The translations under genes and the position numbers were made by a program. Under the pieces are notes generated by a model. It was not told where the DNA came from. It saw only the letters and a list, made by a program, of their open reading frames with translations, and ran no database searches. Positions 1 through 6,451 of a stretch of DNA of 8,960 nucleotides are shown here, one piece after another. Each line of letters opens with the position of its first letter. Position 1 is the stretch's first letter. Origin of the DNA: an uncultured candidate division Zixibacteria bacterium (GTDB taxonomy: Bacteria > Zixibacteria > MSB-5A5 > GN15 > FEB-12); the NCBI GenBank assembly GCA_913009765.1, contig CAJVYT010000161.1, forward strand, positions 1-8,960, in the 5' to 3' direction.

Positions 1-35
1 TGTGACAGTATATTTATTCTTTTTTTTTTTTTTTT
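1..35. other. Read-through junk and poly-T next to the P7 adapter (non-biological)
   Basis: The first 19 bases are followed by a run of 16 T (20-35) that abuts the start of the Illumina P7 sequence. Read on the other strand, this is adapter, then poly-A, then noise. That is the usual pattern when a sequencing read runs past the end of a short library fragment. It is not a genomic terminator or poly-T tract and should be trimmed. Confidence 0.93.
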
Positions 36-101
36 CAAGCAGAAGCCGGCATACGAGATATATCAGTGTGACTGGAGTTCAGACGTGTGCTCTTCCGATC
101 T
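36..101 (+). other. Illumina TruSeq P7/indexed adapter
   Basis: Positions 36-59 match the 24-base P7 flow-cell sequence with one mismatch (C where the standard has A, in the AGAAGCCGGC block). Positions 60-67 are an 8-base index. Positions 68-101 match the TruSeq read-2 primer site, ending in TCTTCCGATCT. On the sequenced strand the index reads ACTGATAT, which I recall as TruSeq LT index 25. This is library-construction sequence; natural DNA starts at about 102. Confidence 0.98.
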
Positions 102-104
102 TAC

Positions 105-133
105 AAAAAAAACCCGCATCAAGCGGGTTTTTT
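105..133 (-). terminator. Intrinsic terminator of the minus-strand operon (possibly bidirectional)
   Basis: CCCGC (113-117) and GCGGG (123-127) form a GC-rich stem around the loop ATCAA (118-122). An A run (105-112) flanks it on the left and a T run (128-133) on the right. Read on the minus strand, the hairpin is followed by eight U, a classic Rho-independent terminator. It lies 45 bp past the stop of the last minus-strand gene. The six T on the other side could also stop plus-strand transcripts arriving from the left. Confidence 0.9.
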
Positions 134-149
134 ATATTTTAGTTGAATA

Positions 150-173
150 ATACTTCGACAAGCTCAGTATGAC
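150..173. repeat. Interspersed palindromic-type repeat motif (CTTCGACAAGCTCAG)
   Basis: ATACT (150-154) and AGTAT (166-170) are complementary and enclose TCGACAAGCTC, so the unit can form a small hairpin. I recognise the core CTTCGACAAGCTCAG followed by a GTATGAC-like end as a short intergenic element seen many times in genomes of FCB-group and some other bacteria. Only one copy is visible here, so its repeat nature rests on recollection and not on this window. It sits between the last stop codon of the minus-strand operon and the terminator. Confidence 0.5.
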
Positions 174-177
174 TTTT

Positions 178-366
178 TTAGCCGTAAATTTCGGCTGTGT
201 TGCATTTACAGACACCAACATTTTCATTACGAAATTTCCATGCACCTTTGTCGCCTTTTTTCGCACCAACAAATTTAATGAACTGTAAATTTTCATTACA
301 TACCGGGCAAGTTATCGTGTGTGCACGTTTGTTTGCTTTGTCTGAGAAGCTTTGTTTTTTAGCCAT
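178..366 (-). CDS. Small zinc-ribbon-like protein (62 aa), unknown function
   Basis: A basic 62-residue protein with two cysteine pairs: C20-P-V-C23 and C53-K-C55, about 30 residues apart. This arrangement suggests a single zinc-binding ribbon or knuckle. The N-terminus is lysine-rich (MAKKQSFSDKANKR), which is compatible with binding nucleic acid or a ribosome-like surface, but no known family is recognised. The ATG at 366 overlaps the end of the upstream TPR-like gene by 8 nt. A GAGGAG Shine-Dalgarno-like stretch lies about 10 nt ahead of it. It is the last gene of the four-gene minus-strand operon, with the terminator just beyond. The zinc-ribbon call is inferred from cysteine spacing alone. 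The operon position and good RBS make it likely to be a real gene. Confidence 0.75.
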   Translation of the reverse strand: MAKKQSFSDKANKRAHTITCPVCNENLQFIKFVGAKKGDKGAWKFRNENVGVCKCNTAEIYG

Positions 367-589
367 GTGTAAATATCTCCTCGATTTCTAATTTATCATC
401 TACTTCAAGCGTTCCAAGTTTACTTTTTACTTCAACCAATAATCTGGTTGTTTCAAAATACAAGGTAAACTCCTTATTGTTGGAAAAATAAGGAGCCGCT
501 TTCTCAAAAAAACTTAAAGCATTTGCGTACTCTTTATTTTTCAGTGCCAACAATGCAACACAGTATGCTTTTTCACCAACAGACAGCAT
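359..589 (-). CDS. Small TPR-like helical protein (76 aa)
   Basis: The segment from about residue 7 to 40 (AYCVALLALKNKEYANALSFFEKAAPYF in two pieces) has the small/large residue pattern of a tetratricopeptide repeat: two helices with G/A at the packing positions and a YxxAxxxFEKA-type second helix. A second, less clear helix pair follows to about residue 65. At 76 residues it is far shorter than most TPR scaffolds, so it probably works as an adaptor bound to a partner. The start ATG overlaps the preceding stop (TAATG junction), and AAAGG lies about 9 nt upstream, so translation is probably coupled. The tail overlaps the 62-aa zinc-ribbon-like gene by 8 nt. The partner is unknown; the operon neighbours are the obvious candidates. 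Confidence 0.7.
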   Translation of the reverse strand: MLSVGEKAYCVALLALKNKEYANALSFFEKAAPYFSNNKEFTLYFETTRLLVEVKSKLGTLEVDDKLEIEEIFTHG

Positions 590-1260
590 TAAAACATACC
601 TTTCTTATAAAGAGTTTCTGCTTCTTTTAATTTTTTCACATACGGCTCAACTTTATAGCCGTTTTGCTTGAGATAATATATGATAAAAGCCGATAAAATC
701 AAGGCATCTTTATTGGTTTCTGTTGAGGATTTTTGTAAAAGTTCTTCTAAAACAGATAAAATATGGTTTTTCGAGTTGGCATAGTCCATAAAAAGGGCAG
801 TCATTTTTGATAACCGCCTGACAAACAAAGAGATAGAGTCAGAACTTGGAGTTGTAGTCGGTTTAGGTATAGATGTCTCAGGTTTTCTTTTGAGAGTTAA
901 AATTGGGGCGGAATGCTCTTTTTTATTACTCCAACGGTCAATTTCACTTGATATTTTTTGTTCAGCCATTGATGAGTTGTCGTCAATGTTGATTTCTCTT
1001 TTTATTTTAGACAGCATACCGGTTATACGATTCAGCTCAGTATCTTTCAGAGTTCGGTCAGTCAGCCATTTATTATGAGCTGCAAACCAATCACCAATAT
1101 CGTCGGTGACATCTTTACCTTGATTTGCCAAAAGCCCAATATCATCTAGTCTGTTGATGCCGTCTAATACATGCAGTTTTTTTTCTTTCAAAAAAACTAC
1201 ACGGTCTAAAAATGTTTCAAGGAGAGATTCTAATGATTGTAAAGAATCTGTTTGGCTCAC
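589..1260 (-). CDS. Hypothetical helical protein (223 aa), operon partner of the PATAN protein
   Basis: I do not recognise this family. Residues 1-118 are rich in charged, heptad-like helices (for example SLESLLETFLDRVVFLKEKK), followed by a flexible Pro/Ser/Thr linker (about 124-142, containing PKPTTTPSS). A second helical domain runs from about 143 to 223 and includes a hydrophobic stretch (LILSAFIIYYL) that looks like a buried helix more than a membrane span. There is no signal peptide. The start is a GTG that overlaps the TGA of the upstream PATAN gene in the sequence GTGA, and GGAG lies 5 nt before it, which supports this start. The stop overlaps the next ATG as TAATG. The two-domain helix-linker-helix layout suggests a protein-protein scaffold. 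That is inference. Confidence 0.75.
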   Translation of the reverse strand: MSQTDSLQSLESLLETFLDRVVFLKEKKLHVLDGINRLDDIGLLANQGKDVTDDIGDWFAAHNKWLTDRTLKDTELNRITGMLSKIKREINIDDNSSMAEQKISSEIDRWSNKKEHSAPILTLKRKPETSIPKPTTTPSSDSISLFVRRLSKMTALFMDYANSKNHILSVLEELLQKSSTETNKDALILSAFIIYYLKQNGYKVEPYVKKLKEAETLYKKGMF

Positions 1261-2132
1261 TTCTGCTCCATTGTCGTTTTGGTTATTCTATCACCGGTCA
1301 TTCTATTACGACTTTTTTCAGTAAGATAATCTTCAAACAAGTTTGCCAAACGGTTGACCATTGTTTCGATACCATCAGATGTCTTTGCATCGGCAGGCAT
1401 TTTTATTTCTTTTTTCTCGGTTTTTGTAATGATACCGGCAAGTTTTAATTGAGCAAGTTTTTTGAGTGCATCGTTGTCATCTAAGGTAGAGGCTTTACAT
1501 ACTTCACGCACAGAACGGTATCCGTCAACCAATGCCATGATATTCCATTCTTTTGCTTCAAGAGCAACATCACGAGTACGACCGCCTTGAGCAGCAGAGA
1601 TGATATAGACATCATCTAAGGATTTAAACGTTTCTTTAACCATATTTGCTTCATCAAGTCTGCGGAGACCTTCCAAAATGACATTTTCAACTGAAATTTT
1701 AACTTTGATTTCTTCTTCGGTTGGAAACTGATCTTCATAAAATTTGAAAGAACCGGTTTTCCAAGTGAGTAAAGAAAAGAGCAGTTCTTCAATTTGCTGA
1801 ATAATAACTTTTTCTAAATCAGCACGGTCAATAAATTTTCGTGAGATTAATATCTCTCCTAACCGTTTTGAATTTTGGTTTTTAGCTTGAATAGCAATAG
1901 CCTGTTCCAATTGGGTGTCTGAGATAATTTTTTTTTCTTTTAAGAGGTGACCAAGATGATAGGTTTGACGAGGTCCATATCCGTAGATAATATCACCTTT
2001 GTCAAAATAAACCATAATAATAGAATCATCCTGCTGAACCCCCAGAGTACCGGATTTGCGTCCTGATGCTAACAATTGCAATATTTCCGGTAGGGTGAAT
2101 TTTTCAATCTTGCCTTGAAGTCCTAAATCCAT
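1257..2132 (-). CDS. DUF4388 (PATAN-type) domain protein with C-terminal winged-helix-like region
   Basis: The N-terminus (G4-L5-Q6-G-K-I-E, then F12-T-L-P-E-I-L-Q-L-L and GRKSGTLGV at 24-32) carries the hallmark pattern of DUF4388/PATAN domains, known from the N-terminus of cyanobacterial PatA and many proteins of gliding or multicellular bacteria. Residues 60-110 hold two helical LGxxLxxxxxIxxxxLExA-type units, often found inside this family (related to the N-terminal domain of type II/IV secretion ATPases). Residues about 196-238 (VDGYRSVREVCKAS... LKLAGIITK) resemble a winged-helix module. A charged tail follows. The start is taken as the ATG at 2132, giving 291 aa: GGAG sits 5 nt upstream, whereas the GTG two codons earlier overlaps that RBS. 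It is first in the operon, with promoter-like sites upstream. A regulatory or protein-interaction role is likely; the exact job is unknown. Confidence 0.85.
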   Translation of the reverse strand: MDLGLQGKIEKFTLPEILQLLASGRKSGTLGVQQDDSIIMVYFDKGDIIYGYGPRQTYHLGHLLKEKKIISDTQLEQAIAIQAKNQNSKRLGEILISRKFIDRADLEKVIIQQIEELLFSLLTWKTGSFKFYEDQFPTEEEIKVKISVENVILEGLRRLDEANMVKETFKSLDDVYIISAAQGGRTRDVALEAKEWNIMALVDGYRSVREVCKASTLDDNDALKKLAQLKLAGIITKTEKKEIKMPADAKTSDGIETMVNRLANLFEDYLTEKSRNRMTGDRITKTTMEQK

Positions 2133-2174
2133 TATCACTCCAAAAATTTATTCTTTTAATTTGTTTCCCGTTAT

Positions 2175-2205
2175 ATTATACTAATAAACAAGTTAGAAGA
2201 TGTAA
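2175..2205 (-). promoter_or_regulatory. Candidate promoter for the minus-strand operon (TATAAT)
   Basis: On the minus strand a perfect TATAAT (2175-2180) is preceded by TTACAT (2200-2205) with a 19-bp spacer. Transcription would start about 35 nt ahead of the PATAN gene's ATG. The -10 box is strong, but the spacer is longer than the sigma-70 optimum. It is one of two candidate promoters for this operon. Confidence 0.45.
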
Positions 2206-2269
2206 TAAATTTAAAAAACCGAAAACCGCTTAATTCATAACAGGTTGCATACTTTTTATTATTTATATA

Positions 2270-2298
2270 ACAATACTATATTATTTAATTCCTGTCAA
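2270..2298 (-). promoter_or_regulatory. Candidate sigma-70-type promoter for the minus-strand operon (TTGACA)
   Basis: On the minus strand a perfect TTGACA (2293-2298) is followed, after an optimal 17-bp spacer, by TATTGT (2270-2275), which matches four of six -10 positions. Transcription would start about 130 nt ahead of the PATAN gene, leaving an untranslated leader. In a Bacteroidota-like host the promoter consensus differs, so the match must be read with care. Confidence 0.45.
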
Positions 2299-2390
2299 CA
2301 CTGATTAAACGTTTTTCAAAAGAAAAATAAGTTTATTTTAAGGAAATTCATTATTATTGTGTCTATCAAATGTATTTAAGGTAAAAAGAG

Positions 2391-3044
2391 ATGATAACTG
2401 AACAAATAAGAGTTGAAAGAATTGAAAAATATAACAGTAAAGCAAAAATTCTACTATCCAATTCACAAATCTATTTTCTTCCATTAGAGGTTGTCCTTAC
2501 ACACCAATTGGTTGAATCAATCGTTTTGACAGACTCGCAGTTTGAAATAATAGAATATGAATCATCTCTTTTTGAAGCTTTTTCCAAAGCAAAGCAATAT
2601 TTGGCTATGCGGGATCATTCATCCGGTGAGTTAAAACTCAAACTCAAAAAGAAAAAATTTACTGATGAAATAGTCACACAAATTATTGTAAAATGTCAAA
2701 AGCTTGGGTTTTTAGATGATGAACGCTATGCGTATGCTCTTGCTGAAAAACTGATAGTCAAAAAACCATGCGGAAAGGCATATCTTCTTTCATATTTGCA
2801 AACAAAACTCATTTCACGAGATATAAGCGGGAGAATTGCAACGATTATATTTGCATCACAAGATATTCAAGAGTTGGCACGAACCGCCCTTGAAAAAAAG
2901 TGGTATATGTATGACCAATTAGCACTTGAAGATGCCCGTAATAAATCGTATAATTACCTTGCCCGCCGTGGATTCTCATTTGGTGAGGCAAAAGATGCAT
3001 TTGAAAATGTGTACAACAAGAAACAAAAGGATGAGAACAATTAA
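2391..3044 (+). CDS. recX: Regulatory protein RecX
   Basis: A 217-residue protein with the RecX architecture of three helical repeats. The first covers about 62-105, the second includes the family signature LGFLDDERYAYALAE (105-119), and the third ends in YNYLARRGFSFGEAKDAF (188-204), a close match to the typical LxRRGF ending. RecX binds RecA filaments in the cytoplasm and limits recombinase and coprotease activity. The N-terminal 60 residues are an added beta-type domain, seen in longer RecX proteins. AAGG about 9 nt upstream supports the ATG. It begins the plus-strand operon, and its last 14 nt overlap alaS. The usual partner recA is not next to it here; the upstream side is occupied by the divergent PATAN operon. 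Confidence 0.9.
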   Translation: MITEQIRVERIEKYNSKAKILLSNSQIYFLPLEVVLTHQLVESIVLTDSQFEIIEYESSLFEAFSKAKQYLAMRDHSSGELKLKLKKKKFTDEIVTQIIVKCQKLGFLDDERYAYALAEKLIVKKPCGKAYLLSYLQTKLISRDISGRIATIIFASQDIQELARTALEKKWYMYDQLALEDARNKSYNYLARRGFSFGEAKDAFENVYNKKQKDENN

Positions 3045-5676
3045 AACTCAAGATATACGAAGGTCGTTTTTAGATTATTTTATCAAAAACGGTCATAAAG
3101 AACTGCCGTCATCACCGGTTATTCCTTTTGATGACCCGACAATTTTGTTTATCAATGCCGGGATGAACCAGTTTAAAGATGTTTATACGGGTAAACGGAA
3201 ACTAGACACCAAAAGAGCCACAACCGTTCAAAAATGTATTCGTGCCGGAGGTAAACATAACGATTTAGATAATGTCGGGTTTACAACCCGTCATCATACG
3301 TTTTTTGAGATGCTTGGTAACTTTTCGTTTGGCGATTATTACAAAGAAGAAGCGATTTACTATGCTTGGGAATGGATAACAAAAGAGTTAAGACTTCCCA
3401 AAGATAAATTATATGTCTCTATTTATGAAACTGACGATGAAGCGTTTGAACTTTGGGGTAAAATTGCTCCTGAATTAAAAAACGGACGAATTCTCCGTTT
3501 TGGTAAAAAAGATAATTTTTGGTCTATGGGAAATATTGGTCCTTGTGGACCGAATTCAGAAATTCATTTTGACCGTGGTGAAAAATATGGAACTGGTCCG
3601 GAAGATAAAGTAAATGGTGAAACTGACAGGTTTGTTGAAATTTGGAATCTGGTTTTTATGCAGTACGACCAAACTCCTGATGGTATTATCGACTTACCAA
3701 ATCGATCGGTTGATACCGGTGCCGGACTTGAACGTATTGCTGCGATAATGCAAAATGTTGACTCAAACTACAATATTGACCTCTTTCAAAATATAATTGC
3801 GGCTATTGCTGAAATTACAAAATCAAAGTATGAAGGTGACTTAAAACCATCGTTCCATGTTGTCGCCGACCATCTGCGTGCATTGACATTTGCCATCACC
3901 GATGGTGCCGGAATCTCCAATGAAGGACAGGGGTATGTACTTCGAAGAATTTTGAGGAGAGCTGTTAGGCACGGACGACTATTAGGTGCCGATGAACCGT
4001 TTATTTATAAACTGATTCCTACACTGGTTAATGAAATGGGCGAAGCGTATCCTGAAATAAAAGAACAGCAATCCCATGTTGCCAATGTTGTTAGAATTGA
4101 AGAAGAATCTTTTGACAGAACTTTGGATAAGGGATTAGTTCTTTTTGAAAGGATTGTTTCAGAGCTTGATTCTAAAATAATCCCCGGTGATGCTATTTTT
4201 AAACTATATGACACTTATGGATTTCCCTATGATTTAACTGAAATTATGGCATCCGAAAAAGGATTGACACTTGATAAAGACGGTTTTAATAAAACTATGG
4301 AAAGTCAAAAAGAACAGTCTCGATTGGCACAATCGGTTAATTTAGTCCAATCCCCGGTTACAACGTTAAAAAATGATGTGGAATTTGCAAACCATAATTT
4401 TGAACCAACATATTTTGACAGAGGAAAATTAAGCATCAACTCATCTTTATTATATGCATATCCATTAGATACATCAGATAATAACAAATTACTCGTTGCC
4501 CTTATTTTAGATAAGACACCATTTTATGTAAAGTCCGGTGGTCAGGAAAATGATTTGGGTAAAATAATTCATTCCAGTTTTGAAGTTAATATTCAAAATT
4601 TACATACGTACCAAGATTATATAATTCACGAATGTGTGATTACTAAGGGTGATTTAAATAATATAGAATTAGCTTACAAAGAAAAACAATCTGTATTAGC
4701 AACCGTAGATGCTCATCGTCGCATGGCTATCCAGCGAAATCATACGGTAACTCATCTTACCCATACAGCCCTACGAAAAGTGTTAGGTCCGCATATCAAA
4801 CAATCAGGCTCGTATGTTGGAGCCGATAGAATGAGGTTTGACTTTTCGCATCATCAGCCAATGACCGATAAAGAAATCCAAGAGGTTGAGATGATTGTCA
4901 ACAATGAAATTCTGAAATCTGTTCCTGTTTCTACCGATATTATGAATCTTGAACAAGCAAAAGCGACCGGTGCTATGGCTCTCTTTGGAGAAAAATATGA
5001 TGCTGATGTGCGAGTTGTGTCTGTCGGAGAATTTTCCAAAGAACTGTGCGGTGGAACTCATGTTGAAAACAGCTCGCAGATAGGTCCGTTTTTTATTACG
5101 CTGGAGACAGGTATTGCTTCTGGTGTCAGACGTATCGAAGCTATTACGGGAACAGAAGCAGTTACTTATATGATGGATGCTAAATCGTTTCGTAAACGGG
5201 TTGCATCGATTGTCAACCGTCCCGAAGCAGATTCATTAGGCGGAGTGGAGCATTTAAAAGAGCAGAACAGCTTGCTTCAAAAAGAACTAAAGAAAGTAAA
5301 GGCAGAAATGTTTTCAGGCGGGGGGAGTTCTGTCGGTAAAGATACTCTTGTCAACGATATTACTTTTTCAACCCACTATTTTGATGAAACCGATAGAGAT
5401 ATTATGACATCGTGGATAGACTCAAAAAAAGAGATGGCATCACCGGTCTTTGCGGTTGCCTTAGGACTTGTAGGCGGTAAAATGACATATATTGCAGCGG
5501 CATCATCGCAGGCGGTTGAAAAGAATATTCATATTGGAAAAATAACAAAAGAGCTGCTTCCGAAATTTGGCGGACGTGGCGGAGGCAAACCAAACTTTGC
5601 CCAAGGCTCTGTTGAAAATGATACCGAGCCGTCAAAACTTTTTGATACGGCGAAATCATTTATCACGGTAGAGTAG
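3031..5676 (+). CDS. alaS: Alanine--tRNA ligase (AlaRS)
   Basis: Full-length class II AlaRS, 881 aa with the chosen start. It charges tRNA-Ala and edits Ser/Gly mischarges. The catalytic core carries DPTILFINAGMNQFKD (35-50), RAGGKHNDLDNVGFTTRHHTFFEMLGNFSFGDY in pieces (71-103) and motif 3 GAGLERIA (230-237). The editing domain shows KSGGQENDLG (501-510), HTVTH (H571, H575) and CGGTH (C673, H677), so all four zinc ligands are present. The C-Ala/DHHA1 end has GGRGGGKPNFAQG (847-859). The frame is open back to 2926, but homologues begin just before the IRxxFLxxF motif, so the ATG at 3031 is preferred. It overlaps recX by 14 nt and has only a weak AAAGG directly against it, suggesting translational coupling. 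The recX-alaS order is shared with many proteobacteria. Confidence 0.98.
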   Translation: MRTIKTQDIRRSFLDYFIKNGHKELPSSPVIPFDDPTILFINAGMNQFKDVYTGKRKLDTKRATTVQKCIRAGGKHNDLDNVGFTTRHHTFFEMLGNFSFGDYYKEEAIYYAWEWITKELRLPKDKLYVSIYETDDEAFELWGKIAPELKNGRILRFGKKDNFWSMGNIGPCGPNSEIHFDRGEKYGTGPEDKVNGETDRFVEIWNLVFMQYDQTPDGIIDLPNRSVDTGAGLERIAAIMQNVDSNYNIDLFQNIIAAIAEITKSKYEGDLKPSFHVVADHLRALTFAITDGAGISNEGQGYVLRRILRRAVRHGRLLGADEPFIYKLIPTLVNEMGEAYPEIKEQQSHVANVVRIEEESFDRTLDKGLVLFERIVSELDSKIIPGDAIFKLYDTYGFPYDLTEIMASEKGLTLDKDGFNKTMESQKEQSRLAQSVNLVQSPVTTLKNDVEFANHNFEPTYFDRGKLSINSSLLYAYPLDTSDNNKLLVALILDKTPFYVKSGGQENDLGKIIHSSFEVNIQNLHTYQDYIIHECVITKGDLNNIELAYKEKQSVLATVDAHRRMAIQRNHTVTHLTHTALRKVLGPHIKQSGSYVGADRMRFDFSHHQPMTDKEIQEVEMIVNNEILKSVPVSTDIMNLEQAKATGAMALFGEKYDADVRVVSVGEFSKELCGGTHVENSSQIGPFFITLETGIASGVRRIEAITGTEAVTYMMDAKSFRKRVASIVNRPEADSLGGVEHLKEQNSLLQKELKKVKAEMFSGGGSSVGKDTLVNDITFSTHYFDETDRDIMTSWIDSKKEMASPVFAVALGLVGGKMTYIAAASSQAVEKNIHIGKITKELLPKFGGRGGGKPNFAQGSVENDTEPSKLFDTAKSFITVE

Positions 5677-5683
5677 GGAAAGT

Positions 5684-6451
5684 ATGGAAAATAATTCTGT
5701 GTATACGTATCTGCTTAATGTCAAAGAAAAACGAGGCGGCGGATTTTTGGTACTTATCGACCCCGACAAAACTGATTCAAACAATTATCTTGCTCTTGCT
5801 GAATCTGCTAAAGAGTGCGGTGTTGATGCTCTTTTGGTCGGCACATCTTTTATGCTCAATACAAATTTTTCCGATGTTGTCAAAGAGATAAAATCAAAAG
5901 CTGAAGTACCGGTCATTATTTTCCCCGGTTCTTTTGCTCAGATAACTCCGTATGCCGATGCTATTTTGTTTTCATCGTTAATCTCAGGACGAAATGCAAC
6001 TTATCTTATAGATGAGCAGGTCAAAGGAGCTCCGGTTGTCAAACGATGCAAAATCGAACCTATTCCAACCGGATATATGCTGATTGAATCCGGCTCGATG
6101 ACATCGGTGCAGTATATTTCAAATACAAATCCTATTCCACGAGATAAATATGATATTGCCTGTGCTCATGCTTTAGCTGCTGAATATATGGGAATGAAAC
6201 TTGCTTATTTAGAAGGCGGTTCGGGTGCTTCGCAAGCGGTACCTTGTGAAATGATTCAAGCAGTTGCATCGTATGTGAACATCCCGATAATAACCGGCGG
6301 TGGTTTAAAAGAACCTCAGCAATGTGCCGACCGTATAGATGCGGGAGCTTCTTTTGTTGTCGTAGGGAATAATTTAGAGATAGAACATGATTTTAAGTAT
6401 CTAAACGAATTAACTCAAGCTGTACATCCAAAGGAATCAATACTCGCATGA
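5684..6451 (+). CDS. Geranylgeranylglyceryl phosphate synthase family prenyltransferase (PcrB/GGGPS type)
   Basis: A 255-residue TIM-barrel protein. Family motifs in order are LIDPDK (24-29, phosphate/metal site), FPGS (80-83), EPIPTGYML (125-133), YLEGGSGA (175-182), TGGGLK (204-209) and AGASFVVVGNNLE (220-232), the last two being the phosphate-binding loops for glycerol-1-phosphate. The family transfers a polyprenyl group from a prenyl diphosphate to sn-glycerol-1-phosphate, the first committed ether bond of archaeal lipids; bacterial homologues occur in Bacillus (PcrB, heptaprenyl) and in Bacteroidota. Length and motifs look like the group II archaeal/Bacteroidota type. The chain length cannot be read from the sequence. 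The ATG lies 7 nt after the alaS stop with AGGGA about 5 nt upstream. It overlaps the next gene by ATGA, consistent with co-translation. Confidence 0.9.
   Translation: MENNSVYTYLLNVKEKRGGGFLVLIDPDKTDSNNYLALAESAKECGVDALLVGTSFMLNTNFSDVVKEIKSKAEVPVIIFPGSFAQITPYADAILFSSLISGRNATYLIDEQVKGAPVVKRCKIEPIPTGYMLIESGSMTSVQYISNTNPIPRDKYDIACAHALAAEYMGMKLAYLEGGSGASQAVPCEMIQAVASYVNIPIITGGGLKEPQQCADRIDAGASFVVVGNNLEIEHDFKYLNELTQAVHPKESILA

Noticed and set aside
20..35. T16 run as a terminator tail or genomic homopolymer
   Set aside because: It abuts the P7 adapter and mirrors the poly-A after the P5 adapter, so it is sequencing read-through, not genome.
2133..2138. GTG start at 2138 for the PATAN gene
   Set aside because: It overlaps the GGAG Shine-Dalgarno sequence; the ATG at 2132 has good spacing and a typical family N-terminus.
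2926..3030. Longer AlaRS start (35 extra residues)
   Set aside because: The extension overlaps recX in another frame, resembles no AlaRS N-terminus, and the ATG at 3031 fits the family start.
4804..5061. Minus-strand ORFs inside alaS (also at 4005-4214, 4305-4487 and 5402-5659)
   Set aside because: They lie opposite conserved AlaRS codons, have no RBS or recognisable domains, and are shadows of the real frame.
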